Source: Myxococcota bacterium
GTDB taxonomy: Bacteria > Myxococcota_A > UBA9160 > PR03
Direction: 5' to 3'
NCBI GenBank assembly: GCA_025453505.1
Contig: JALOQG010000049.1
Coordinates: 1 to 11,033 of the forward strand
Length of the DNA: 11,033 nt
Within the stretch, counting starts at the first letter, position 1. The number at the start of each line of letters is the position of its first letter. Below, in pieces: positions 1 through 7,740 of the stretch. A program made the translations under genes and the position numbers. The notes below the pieces were generated by a model. The model made no database searches and was not told the DNA's origin. It saw only the letters and a program-made list of their open reading frames with translations.

Positions 1-214
1 AGGTGATGCCGAAGGGCGCGACCCAGTCGCCCATCTGCGTCGCCACGACGCCGTGCCGCACGACCCGTGCGAGCAGCGCGAGCGCCGCGCCCAGCGACGC
101 GACGCCGCCGAGCGCCGCGAGCGCGTGATCGACACGCCGCGACGGACGCAGCAGGAGCAGCACCACGGCGGTCACGAGGGGGATCGCGACGGGCGCGACG
201 AGCAGCGCGTTCAC
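1..214 (-). CDS. mrpD: Mrp/Mnh cation/proton antiporter subunit D (N-terminal part, cut by window edge)
   Basis: Only the first 71 codons are in the window; the rest lies beyond the left edge. Reading from a GTG at 214-212, the translation begins VNALLVAPVAIPLVTAVVLL, a hydrophobic first membrane segment, and reaches QMGDWVAPFGIT. That last motif is characteristic of the N-terminus of MrpD, a NuoM/NuoN-like proton-translocating subunit of the Mrp (Mnh/Sha/Pha) Na+(K+)/H+ antiporter of the inner membrane. The GTG overlaps the mrpC stop in a GTGA arrangement, with GGAGG four bases upstream inside mrpC, so coupled translation is likely. Order and overlap fit the usual mrpABCDEFG cluster, so E, F and G are expected further left. 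The family call is firm, but the length cannot be judged. Confidence 0.88.
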   Translation of the reverse strand, partial: MNALLVAPVAIPLVTAVVLLLLRPSRRVDHALAALGGVASLGAALALLARVVRHGVVATQMGDWVAPFGIT

Positions 215-591
215 TCGTCCTCCGCTTCGCGCGCGGCATCTTCGCGCGGCTCGGCCACGCGCATTTCGTCGACGTCCACCGTCTCGAACTCCGCCCAGGC
301 CCGCGACGCGAGCACGAGCGCGAAGGCGAGCAGTCCGAAGCCGATCACGATCGCCGTCAGGATCAGCGCCTGCGGCAACGCGTTCGCGACCGGGCCCTCG
401 GGCGCGAGCAACCCTTCGGGCACGAGCGCGGGGTGGCCGAGTTCGACGCGCCCCACCGCGAAGAGCAGCAGGTTCACCGCGTTTCCGATCACGATGAAAC
501 CGAACAGATACCGGATCCAGTTGCGCGAGAGCATCAGATACACGCTGGCGCCGAACATGAAGCCGACGAGCAGCGCGAGGAGGATCTCCAT
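211..591 (-). CDS. mrpC: Mrp/Mnh cation/proton antiporter subunit C (NuoK-like)
   Basis: A 126-residue protein starting MEILLALLVGFMFGASVYLM, with three hydrophobic segments (about residues 1-20, 28-50 and 70-95) and a charged, acidic cytoplasmic tail ending EAEDE. This is the size and pattern of MrpC, the NuoK-like small membrane subunit of the Mrp antiporter, which is thought to help form the ion path together with MrpA and MrpD. The ATG at 591-589 was chosen because a strong Shine-Dalgarno (AGGAGGT) lies six bases upstream. It also shares one base with the mrpB stop (TGATG). A longer open frame extends upstream to 1020, but that part is Arg-rich out-of-frame mrpB and not real. The stop overlaps the mrpD start. 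Confidence 0.92.
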   Translation of the reverse strand: MEILLALLVGFMFGASVYLMLSRNWIRYLFGFIVIGNAVNLLLFAVGRVELGHPALVPEGLLAPEGPVANALPQALILTAIVIGFGLLAFALVLASRAWAEFETVDVDEMRVAEPREDAAREAEDE

Positions 592-995
592 CAGCCCACC
601 TCCTCTTCGAGCGCGAACACCAGCGCGAGCACACCGCCCACCACGACGAGGTACACGCCGACGTCGAAGAGCACCGGCGTCCCGAGCTTGACGTCGCCGA
701 GCTTCGTCCAGAGCGCGGTCAGGAACGGCGCACCGCTCGCGAGCCCCATGAAGCCGGCGAGCAGCGCGACGCCGAGCCCGACGTACGCCACGCCGAGCGG
801 GTCGACGCGCAGCGCGGCGCGTGCCGCTCGCGTGCCTTCGGCCAGCACGTAGAGGATGAAGCCGATCGCGGCGACGAGACCGCCGAGAAAGCCGCCGCCC
901 GGCGCGTCGTGACCGCGCAGCAGCAGGAACACCGAGAAGAGGAGCATCAGCGCGACGACGAAGCGCGCCACCGTCGAGAGGATCAACGAACTCAC
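591..995 (-). CDS. mrpB: Mrp/Mnh cation/proton antiporter subunit B
   Basis: A 134-residue membrane protein. The stretch LLRGHDAPGGGFLGGLVAAI (about residues 26-45) is the hallmark of the MnhB/MrpB domain (H..PGGGF.GG). Four hydrophobic segments are visible, and the C-terminus is acidic (EEEVG). MrpB is an accessory membrane subunit of the Mrp Na+/H+ antiporter complex, needed for assembly and activity. The start is a GTG at 995-993 that overlaps the mrpA stop by four bases (GTGA), with GGAG about ten bases upstream, so translation is probably coupled to mrpA. Some bacteria fuse this subunit to the end of MrpA; here it is separate. Confidence 0.93.
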   Translation of the reverse strand: MSSLILSTVARFVVALMLLFSVFLLLRGHDAPGGGFLGGLVAAIGFILYVLAEGTRAARAALRVDPLGVAYVGLGVALLAGFMGLASGAPFLTALWTKLGDVKLGTPVLFDVGVYLVVVGGVLALVFALEEEVG

Positions 996-3280
996 GCTCC
1001 GTCTCCACGCGCGCTCGCACCGGGGCGCAGCTTGAGGAGCGCCCAGGCGGCGCTCGCGGCGACCGCCACCACCGTGATCTCGCCGAGCGTGTCGAGTGCG
1101 CGAAAGTCCACGATCACGACGTTCACGACGTTGCGCCCGAACCCCGCCGGCAGCGCGTTCGCGGCGAACCAGTCCGCGAGCGTCGGGTCGAGCGGGCTCG
1201 CGAGCACCGCGAGCAGCAGCGCCGAGACCGTCGCGCCCGCCGCGATCGCGAGCACCGCGTCGCGCACGCGGCCGGCCTGACCGGGATGGTCGCGCCCGCT
1301 GAAGCGCGGCAGGCGCAGCAGCACGACGGCGACGATCACGACGGTGAGGGTCTCGACCAGGAGCTGTGTCATCGCGAGGTCAGGAGCGCCGAAGATCAGG
1401 TACAGCAGCGACACGCCGGCGCCGACGATGCCGAGCGCCGCGATCGATGCGAGCCGCGAAGTCGTGACGATCGGTGCGAACGAGCCGGCCGCGACGAGCA
1501 GCACGATCGGCCAGGCGTACGCCGGGATCGGCGACACCGTCGCGGGCCACGCGAGCCCGCCGCGCAGCAGCAGCACCGAGCCGATCGCGAGCGGCACGAC
1601 CAGCCACGTCGTGAAGAGATAGCGGCGGAGCGATCCGCCCTGGAGAATGCGCGTCTGGAACGCGGCGACGCGCTTGAGCGCGTCGAGCGCCGCGTCGAAG
1701 ACGCGATCGCCCGTGATCGGCAGGACCGCCAGACCGCGCCCGAGCAAGGTGCGCAGCCACTCGTGTCCCGCGTAGAAGGCGAGCCCGAGCAGCGCCGTCG
1801 CGACGCTCATCGCGAGCGGCACGTTGATGCCGTGCCACAGCTTCAGGTCCACCGCGACCGGCGTCACGCGGATTGCCGCGACGGCGGGCTCGACCAGGTA
1901 GTGGCCCACCAACTCCGGATACACGCCGAAGGCGAAACCAGCCGCCGCGAGCAGCAGGGGACCGACGAGCATCCGCCGCGGCGCCTCGTGCGGCGCGCGC
2001 GGAGTCTCCGGCTCGCCGCGCCAGAACGGGCGGAACGCCACGACCGCCGCCACCGCGAAGGTCAGCGCGTTGGCGATCACGAGCAGCGTCGCGAGGGCGA
2101 GCGGCCGCGACACGATCGCGAGCGCCGCCTCGTACTTGAGCTCCTTGCCGATGAAGCCGAGCAGCGGCGGGAATCCGGCCATCGAGAGTGCCGCGAGCGC
2201 CGCCGCCGCGGCCGTCGTCGGCATCGCGCGCGCGAGGCCGCCGAGCCGCTGCGCCTCCCGCGTTCCGGTCGCGTGGTCGACGATGCCGACCACGAGGAAG
2301 AGCGCGCTCTTGTAGAACGCGTGCACGATCAGGAACGTCACCGACGCGGTGATCGCGAGGTCGACCTCGCCGCCGAGGAAGAGCACGAGGAAGCCGAGAG
2401 CCGTCACGGTCGTGTAGGCGAGCGCGAGCTTCAAGTCGGTCTGACGAAGCGCCAGCACCGACGCCCAGAGCGCCGTCGCGCTGCCCACCACGGTCAGCGT
2501 CCAGAACCACGGCTCGCCGCCGCCCAACACCGGGTGCATCCGCATCAGCAGGTAGACGCCGGCCTTCACCATCGTCGCCGAGTGGAGATACGCGGACACC
2601 GGAGTCGGCGCGGCCATGGCCGCCGGCAGCCAGAAGTGGAACGGGAACTGCGCCGACTTCGTGAAGGCGCCGAGGGCGACCAGCGCAAACGCCGCAGTGT
2701 ATGCCGCGTGTCCTGCGATCGAACCCGCCGCGAGCCACTCCGAAATCCGCAGCGTGCCGGTCACGCTCGCGACGACGAGCAGCCCGACGAGCAGCGCGAG
2801 GCCGCCGCTGCCCGTGACGAGCATCGCCTGGAGCGCGGCGCGCCGTGCCTTCGCGCTCTCGGAGTCGAAGCCGATCAGGAGGTACGAGGTGACGGTCGTC
2901 AGCTCCCAGAACACGAAGAGCAGGAGCGCGTCGTCGGCGAGCACGAGCCCCAGCATCGAGAGCATGAAGAGCGTGAGGAAGAGCTGGAGGCGCGCCGCGT
3001 GTGGATGGCCGCGTAGATAGCGATGCGCGTAGAGCAGGACGATCGCGCCGATGACGCTGATCAGGAGCGCGAAGAGCAGCGAAAGACCGTCGATGCGGAA
3101 CGCGAGCGCCGCGCCGATCGCGGGCAACCAGGGCCACGCCGCGCCGGGCGCCGCACCGCCCGCCACCGCGGGCACGAGGCTCGCGAGCCAGCCGGCGAAG
3201 CCGAGCGCGATCGCAATGCCGATCGACGTCATCGCCCGGGCGGCCGGGCTCGGTGCTGCAGCCGCGTGTTCGGCGGCCAT
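992..3280 (-). CDS. mrpA: Mrp/Mnh cation/proton antiporter subunit A (NuoL-like, with MbhD/MbhE-type C-terminal domains)
   Basis: A 762-residue polytopic membrane protein, the usual length for a full MrpA. The N-terminal two thirds is a NuoL/antiporter domain: FWELTTVTSYLLIGF gives the conserved membrane glutamate (about E126), and the segment with KSAQFPFHFWLP and HSATMVKAG gives the conserved lysines and histidine (about K208, H233, K239). Around 585-655 is the DUF4040/MbhD-like segment (LLYLIFGAPDLAMTQLLVET). The end carries the MbhE-like motif GRNVVNVVIVDFRALDTLGE. The complex exchanges Na+ (or K+) for protons and supports pH and salt homeostasis. The ATG at 3280 was preferred over an upstream TTG (3319) because GGGGAG lies about ten bases before it and the TTG would overlap pth. 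A short inverted repeat sits between pth and this SD. Confidence 0.94.
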   Translation of the reverse strand: MAAEHAAAAPSPAARAMTSIGIAIALGFAGWLASLVPAVAGGAAPGAAWPWLPAIGAALAFRIDGLSLLFALLISVIGAIVLLYAHRYLRGHPHAARLQLFLTLFMLSMLGLVLADDALLLFVFWELTTVTSYLLIGFDSESAKARRAALQAMLVTGSGGLALLVGLLVVASVTGTLRISEWLAAGSIAGHAAYTAAFALVALGAFTKSAQFPFHFWLPAAMAAPTPVSAYLHSATMVKAGVYLLMRMHPVLGGGEPWFWTLTVVGSATALWASVLALRQTDLKLALAYTTVTALGFLVLFLGGEVDLAITASVTFLIVHAFYKSALFLVVGIVDHATGTREAQRLGGLARAMPTTAAAAALAALSMAGFPPLLGFIGKELKYEAALAIVSRPLALATLLVIANALTFAVAAVVAFRPFWRGEPETPRAPHEAPRRMLVGPLLLAAAGFAFGVYPELVGHYLVEPAVAAIRVTPVAVDLKLWHGINVPLAMSVATALLGLAFYAGHEWLRTLLGRGLAVLPITGDRVFDAALDALKRVAAFQTRILQGGSLRRYLFTTWLVVPLAIGSVLLLRGGLAWPATVSPIPAYAWPIVLLVAAGSFAPIVTTSRLASIAALGIVGAGVSLLYLIFGAPDLAMTQLLVETLTVVIVAVVLLRLPRFSGRDHPGQAGRVRDAVLAIAAGATVSALLLAVLASPLDPTLADWFAANALPAGFGRNVVNVVIVDFRALDTLGEITVVAVAASAAWALLKLRPGASARGDGA

Positions 3281-3296
3281 GCGCGTGTGTCTCCCC

Positions 3297-3315
3297 GCCG
3301 GCGTACGCCGCCGGC
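3297..3315 (-). repeat. GC-rich inverted repeat between pth and mrpA
   Basis: GCCGGC at 3297-3302 and at 3310-3315 flank a seven-base loop. On the minus-strand transcript this hairpin would begin right after the pth stop codon and end directly against the GGGGAG Shine-Dalgarno of mrpA. No U-run follows, so it is not an intrinsic terminator. It may modulate mrpA translation, mark a processing point between the housekeeping genes and the antiporter genes, or simply reflect high GC content. Confidence 0.35.
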
Positions 3316-3903
3316 TCAAGTCGGCGTGGTCGAAGGATCGCGATTGATCCGGTTCATCGCCCGCGTCACGCCGTCTCGCAGCGTCGACTCGAGAGCGTCG
3401 CAGGCGAAATCGAGCAGGCCCGGCAGACTAGCGGCCTCCTCTACGGCGAACGGGGAGAGCACGTACTCGACGACGTCGACGCCGGGCGGAGGCCGTCCGA
3501 TGCCGACGCGCAGACGCGCGAAGTCGTTGCGGCCGATCTGCTCCTGCACGTCACCGAGGCCATTGTGGCCGCCAGCGCCACCACCCGGGCGCAGCCGCAG
3601 CCGCCCGAAAGGCAGATCGAGATCGTCGTAGACGACGAGCAGGTCGGTCGCCGGGTCGAGCGGATGGGCGTCGATCGCGGCCGCGACCGCGCGCCCCGAT
3701 CGGTTCATCCAGGTCAGCGGCTCGAGGATTCCGAGCGGCGCGCCTGCGATGCGGCCGATGCCGAAGCGGCCGTGCAGCCGCTTCTCGGGCTTCAGAGCGA
3801 TGGCGTGACGCGCCGCGAGCCGCTCGACGACGCGGAAGCCGACGTTGTGGCGCGTGTCCTCGTACTCGGGGCCCGGATTGCCGAGCCCCACGACGAGCCG
3901 CAA
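3316..3903 (-). CDS. pth: Peptidyl-tRNA hydrolase
   Basis: A 195-residue bacterial Pth, the normal length. It cleaves the ester bond of peptidyl-tRNAs that drop off the ribosome, recycling tRNA in the cytoplasm. The signature VGLGNPGPEYEDTRHNVGF is at the N-terminus, and the key residues match E. coli Pth: N9, catalytic H19, N67 in WMNRSG, D93 in DDLDLP, and N114 in GGHNGL. The start is a TTG at 3903-3901: the protein begins MRLVVGLGNPG, exactly where Pth proteins normally start, and no ATG or GTG would keep the first strand intact. It lies three bases after the L25 stop, with a weak purine-rich AGAAGAAG at the end of L25 serving as SD. The pairing rplY-pth is widespread in bacteria. Confidence 0.96.
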   Translation of the reverse strand: MRLVVGLGNPGPEYEDTRHNVGFRVVERLAARHAIALKPEKRLHGRFGIGRIAGAPLGILEPLTWMNRSGRAVAAAIDAHPLDPATDLLVVYDDLDLPFGRLRLRPGGGAGGHNGLGDVQEQIGRNDFARLRVGIGRPPPGVDVVEYVLSPFAVEEAASLPGLLDFACDALESTLRDGVTRAMNRINRDPSTTPT

Positions 3904-3906
3904 GCG

Positions 3907-4575
3907 CTACTTCTTCTCGCCGCCCGCCGCTGCGGCCGGTGCCGCGGCCGGCGCCGCTGCACCTTCCGCTGCCGCGCCCTCGGCCGGCGCCGCTGCGGCC
4001 GCCACCTCTTCGGCCTGCGGCAGCGCGCACGCGGCCACGCCGAGATCGCCGTCCGAGACGAGCGACACGCCGGTCGGCAGCGCCAGGTCGCGCACGTGCA
4101 CGACGTCGCCCACTTCGAGATTGGACACGTCGACCTCGATCGACGCGGGGATCGAGCGCGGCAGGCACTCGAGCTTGACCTCGCGCAGCATGTGCTCGAG
4201 CAGGCCACCGAAGTCGAGACCCTTCGGCTTGCCGACGAGATGAATCGGAACCTCGACCTCGACGGTCTTGGTGAGATCGACCTGATAGAGATCGGCATGC
4301 TGGATCGTGCCGCGGATCGGATGGCGCTGAAGATCCTTCACGAGCGCGACGGGCGTCCCGAGATCGCTGCGACCTTCGACGGTGAGATCGAGCAGCGTGT
4401 TGGCACCGCTTGAGCGCAGCACCCTGTCCAGCGCGCGGGGGTCGAGCGTCAGCGGGATCGATTCCTTGCCCTGCCCGTAGAGGATCGCGGGAATCCGGCC
4501 GGCCACGCGCAGCTTGCGCACGGCGCCCTTGCCGATCGCCTCACGAACCTCGACGACGAGTGCAGTTTCGGACAC
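3907..4575 (-). CDS. rplY: 50S ribosomal protein L25/general stress protein CTC
   Basis: A 222-residue protein of the long (TL5/CTC) L25 type, which binds 5S rRNA in the large ribosomal subunit. Residues about 1-90 form the L25 domain (REAIGKGAVRKLRVAGRIPAILYG, then HPIRGTIQHADLYQVD). Residues about 95-185 form the C-terminal beta domain (VEVEVPIHLVGKPKG, LEVGDVVHVRDL). The end is a low-complexity Ala/Glu/Pro tail closing in GGEKK, common in this family and probably unstructured. The start is the GTG at 4575-4573, with AGGAG seven bases upstream; a longer frame to 4617 runs into the prs coding end and is rejected. The gap after the prs stop is ten bases, so the SD sits next to the prs stop codon and translation is likely coupled. 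Confidence 0.95.
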   Translation of the reverse strand: MSETALVVEVREAIGKGAVRKLRVAGRIPAILYGQGKESIPLTLDPRALDRVLRSSGANTLLDLTVEGRSDLGTPVALVKDLQRHPIRGTIQHADLYQVDLTKTVEVEVPIHLVGKPKGLDFGGLLEHMLREVKLECLPRSIPASIEVDVSNLEVGDVVHVRDLALPTGVSLVSDGDLGVAACALPQAEEVAAAAAPAEGAAAEGAAAPAAAPAAAAGGEKK

Positions 4576-4585
4576 GGGATCTCTC

Positions 4586-5521
<936 letters not shown>

Positions 5522-5532
5522 TTGGGAATCCC

Positions 5533-5606
5533 TGGCTGGGGCGGGAGGATTCGAACCTCCATACACGGCTTCAAAGGCCGCTGTCCTGCCATTAGACGAC
5601 GCCCCA
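5533..5606 (-). tRNA. trnQ: tRNA-Gln (anticodon UUG)
   Basis: A 74-base tRNA with a complete cloverleaf: acceptor arms TGGGGCG and CGCCCCA, D stem GTCT/GGAC, anticodon stem GCGGC/GCCGT around the loop CTTTGAA (anticodon TTG, reading CAA and, by wobble, CAG), T arm GGAGG-TTCGAAT-CCTCC, then G73 and an encoded CCA. The U1-A72 first pair with GGGG is typical of bacterial tRNA-Gln. It lies in the same orientation as its neighbours. The first 15 bases overlap the end of ispE, and the CCA ends 11 bases before prs. It is probably cut out of the polycistronic transcript by RNase P and a 3' nuclease. The ispE-tRNA-Gln-prs order is, as I recall, shared with Geobacter-type deltaproteobacteria. Confidence 0.97.
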
Positions 5607-6521
5607 CCGGGCGGACGCGTCGACTGTTCTCGCCACGAGCACCCGATCCGTGGCGTCGAAGCGACCCATCGAGGCGGCTACCCGTGCTTGCTCCGATGTG
5701 CGGAAGAGACCGAACACCGTCGGCCCGCTTCCCGACATGGCGACCACGCGGGCCCCGAGCCGTTCGAGCTCGCCTCGGATCCGCTGGATCGCGGGGCGGA
5801 GCTTGGTGGCGACGGGTTCCAGATCGTTGATCAGGAGTTCGGAGAGGGACGGCCCCTCGTACTCGAGCGCTGCGATGAGATTCCGGCCTGGACTGCCTCG
5901 AAGCGCGGGCATCCTACGGCTGGCCCCGGAAGGCGTCAACGCGGCGTCCCAGGCGCGGAAGACCTCGGCGGTCGGGAGTCCGGGGCTCGGGGTCACCAGC
6001 ACCAGGTCGAGCGCGGGCAGCGGGACGTCGAACGGCTCGATCCCCTCGCCGACCCCGGTGACCCAGGCCGGGCGGGGGTCGAGGAAGAACGGCACGTCGG
6101 CGCCCAGGGAGAGAGCGAGGTCGGCCAGATCGGAGCGAGCGATTGCGTTCGCAAAGTGTTCCGACAGGGCGCGCAACACGGTCGCCGCGTCGCTCGATCC
6201 GCCTCCGAGTCCGGCCCCCACGGGAACAACCTTCTCCAACTCGATCTCGACCCGCGCCGCGACGCCGGCGCTCTTCAGGTAGGCATGCGCGGCGCGCACG
6301 ACGAGGTTGTCGGGGCCGACCGGGACACCGGCCGCATGACCGGTCACCGCGACGTGCACCTCGGCGGCGTGCGCGGGGGCGATCGCAATGCACAGCCGGT
6401 CGGCCAGGTCGAGCGGCGCGAAGCTGCTCTCGAGCAGGTGGTAACCGTCGGCCCGCCGGCCCACGACGCGAAGCCCGAGGTTCACCTTCGCGGGCGCAGG
6501 CCAGAGGCGCGCGTCGCTCAT
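5592..6521 (-). CDS. ispE: 4-diphosphocytidyl-2-C-methyl-D-erythritol kinase
   Basis: A 309-residue GHMP-family kinase. It phosphorylates CDP-ME in the fourth step of the MEP route to isoprenoids. Residues seen: K12 in PAKVNLGL (substrate site), ADGYHLL at 24-30, the glycine-rich ATP loop VPVGAGLGGGSSDAA at about 99-113, catalytic D142 in LGADVPFF, and the C-terminal GHMP motif MSGSGPTVFGLF. The ATG at 6521-6519 overlaps the stop of the DUF1844 gene (ATGA). The last codons, W-G-V-V-stop, are also the first 15 bases of tRNA-Gln. The C-terminus aligns in length with E. coli IspE, so this is not a read-through artefact. The other MEP enzyme in the window, ispG, is at the right edge on the same strand. 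Confidence 0.96.
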   Translation of the reverse strand: MSDARLWPAPAKVNLGLRVVGRRADGYHLLESSFAPLDLADRLCIAIAPAHAAEVHVAVTGHAAGVPVGPDNLVVRAAHAYLKSAGVAARVEIELEKVVPVGAGLGGGSSDAATVLRALSEHFANAIARSDLADLALSLGADVPFFLDPRPAWVTGVGEGIEPFDVPLPALDLVLVTPSPGLPTAEVFRAWDAALTPSGASRRMPALRGSPGRNLIAALEYEGPSLSELLINDLEPVATKLRPAIQRIRGELERLGARVVAMSGSGPTVFGLFRTSEQARVAASMGRFDATDRVLVARTVDASARWGVV

Positions 6522-6886
6522 CGGCCCTGCTTCGAGACCTCGACATAGTGCATGCGCACTTCGTAGAGCAGGCTCGCGAGAAGCCGCGATTCGTCGGCCG
6601 CGAGATTGCCCTGCGTCTTCACCTCGAGAAGCTCGAGAATGTCGATGTTCTGCTGCGCGAGAACCAGGTCGACGCGACCCGGTTGTCCCGAAGCCGGATC
6701 CGCGATCTGGCCGAGGTGGTGCAGCGCCGTGATCGCGAGCGACTGCACGAGCATCGAGAAGTCGAAGCGCGGCGGCTCCTCGGACCCGGACGGCGACGCT
6801 GCGGGCTCGCGCGATTCGTCAGTACTTCCGCGGCGATCGACGACCGTGAAGCCGCGATCCTCGTCTTTGGGATCGCGTTCGCTCAT
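6518..6886 (-). CDS. DUF1844 family protein
   Basis: A 122-residue, probably cytoplasmic protein. Residues 1-40 are polar, charged and likely disordered. Residues about 42-118 are the DUF1844 domain: FSMLVQSLAITALHHLGQI, then VDLVLAQQNIDILELLEVKT, then a helical segment with LLYEVRMHYVE. Function of the family is unknown; it is recurrently found near core genes in deltaproteobacteria and relatives. The ATG at 6886-6884 overlaps the upstream phosphatidyltransferase stop by four bases (ATGA) and has GGGGAG eight bases upstream, so I reject an open extension to 7003. The end overlaps the ispE start in the same way, which makes it a coupled middle gene of the operon. Confidence 0.88.
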   Translation of the reverse strand: MSERDPKDEDRGFTVVDRRGSTDESREPAASPSGSEEPPRFDFSMLVQSLAITALHHLGQIADPASGQPGRVDLVLAQQNIDILELLEVKTQGNLAADESRLLASLLYEVRMHYVEVSKQGR

Positions 6887-7506
6887 CCCAGATGCTCCCC
6901 GAGGTTCGGGTCCGCGAGCTTGGGCGCGAGCTTTGCCATCTCGCGGTGCGCCACGAAGAACCGATAGGCAACGGTGCCCGAGCCGGCGATCGCGAGGAAC
7001 CACAGCGCCGGCACCATTTGACCGCTGACGGCCCCGAGCCCAACGACGCCGAGCCTTTCGCCGCGCTCGAGAAAGCCGCCGCTGAACGAGGGCAGGAACT
7101 GCTCCGCGCGCGCCTTCGCATACGACGTCATGACCGACGCGATCAAGGCGACGCCCCCGAGCAGCACCGTGCCGGCGTCACCCCGTGCGGCGTAGTGCAG
7201 CATGATTCCGAGCAGGATCGCCATGTCGGCGAGCCGGTCCAGCGTCGAGTCGAGAAAGGCGCCGAACGGGGTCGCGATGCCGTGCTTGCGCGCGATCACG
7301 CCATCGACGAGGTCGAACACACCGCCGACCAGGATCCCGATCGCGCCCCAGCCGAAACGCCCCGACGCGAACGCGGCGCCCGCCGCGATCGAGATCGCGG
7401 TGCCGGTGACGGTCAAGGCGTTGGGATTGATGGGCCTGCGAAACAAGAACGGCAGCGCGGCCTCGAGCCAGCCGTCGAGCCGGTCTCCGAACCGCGCCTT
7501 GATCAC
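6883..7506 (-). CDS. CDP-alcohol phosphatidyltransferase family protein
   Basis: A 207-residue integral membrane enzyme. It carries the exact family signature DG-x2-AR-x8-G-x3-D-x3-D: D65, D68, G69, A72, R73, G82, D86 and D90, in DLVDGVIARKHGIATPFGAFLDSTLD. The aspartates bind divalent metal and the CDP-diacylglycerol donor. Hydrophobic helices fill the rest, and an N-terminal amphipathic region (LPFLFRRPINPNALTVTGT) is typical. The enzyme transfers a phosphatidyl group from CDP-DAG to an alcohol. The local sequence resembles phosphatidylinositol-phosphate synthase or PgsA-like members, but the acceptor (glycerol phosphate, inositol phosphate or another) cannot be read from sequence alone. 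The start is a GTG at 7506 with GGGAGGAG five bases upstream. It follows the small ORF by 15 bases. Confidence 0.9.
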   Translation of the reverse strand: MIKARFGDRLDGWLEAALPFLFRRPINPNALTVTGTAISIAAGAAFASGRFGWGAIGILVGGVFDLVDGVIARKHGIATPFGAFLDSTLDRLADMAILLGIMLHYAARGDAGTVLLGGVALIASVMTSYAKARAEQFLPSFSGGFLERGERLGVVGLGAVSGQMVPALWFLAIAGSGTVAYRFFVAHREMAKLAPKLADPNLGEHLG

Positions 7507-7521
7507 GGCCGCTCCTCCCGC

Positions 7522-7695
7522 CTAGGCGGATTCGCCCGCGGATTCTCCGGCCGCCGGCTGCTCCGGCAGAGCCGCCTTGTCGGAGACGTCGGGCAGCTCG
7601 GCGAGCGCGCGCGCGAGCTCCTTGCGATCGATCCAGCCGCGGCGGTCGGTGAGCCGACTGTCGAGGCGCAACTCACGGAGGGCTTCGTCCAGCAT
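7522..7695 (-). CDS. Small hypothetical protein (57 aa), first gene of the minus-strand operon
   Basis: An ATG at 7695-7693 opens a 58-codon frame that ends at TAG (7524-7522), 15 bases before the phosphatidyltransferase GTG, so the SD of that gene lies in the gap. The protein starts MLDEALRELRLDSRLTDRRG, continues WIDRKELARALAELPDVSDK, and ends in an Ala/Glu/Gly/Ser/Pro tail. Residues 1-34 are strongly helical and charged; there is no signal peptide or membrane segment. Third positions are about 86 % G or C, like the neighbours. GGAG lies ten bases upstream. Residues 15-26 vaguely resemble an EF-hand loop, but too few ligands are present to claim calcium binding. I do not recognise a family. 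Translation is inferred only from position, codon use and SD. Confidence 0.55.
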   Translation of the reverse strand: MLDEALRELRLDSRLTDRRGWIDRKELARALAELPDVSDKAALPEQPAAGESAGESA

Positions 7696-7740
7696 GCTCT
7701 CATCTCTCCATTACGTACTTCGTCATCTCCGGGCGGAACA

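Noticed and set aside
1286..3016. 576-codon plus-strand open frame antisense to mrpA
   Set aside because: Its product is an Arg/Glu/His-rich low-complexity string without hydrophobic core or domains, a usual by-product of high GC opposite a real membrane-protein gene.
3281..3319. TTG start for mrpA
   Set aside because: It would overlap the pth stop and add an Arg-rich leader, whereas the ATG at 3280 has a good SD.
3253..4413. 386-codon plus-strand open frame antisense to pth and rplY
   Set aside because: Arg/Asp-rich composition without domain, and both genes on the other strand are unambiguous.
5522..5566. Upstream extension of prs into tRNA-Gln
   Set aside because: The extra residues would be encoded by the tRNA gene itself and are not part of any PRPP synthase.
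7651..7662. EF-hand calcium site in the small ORF
   Set aside because: Glycine, isoleucine and the final glutamate of the loop are in register, but positions 1 and 5 are not acidic and no second hand exists.
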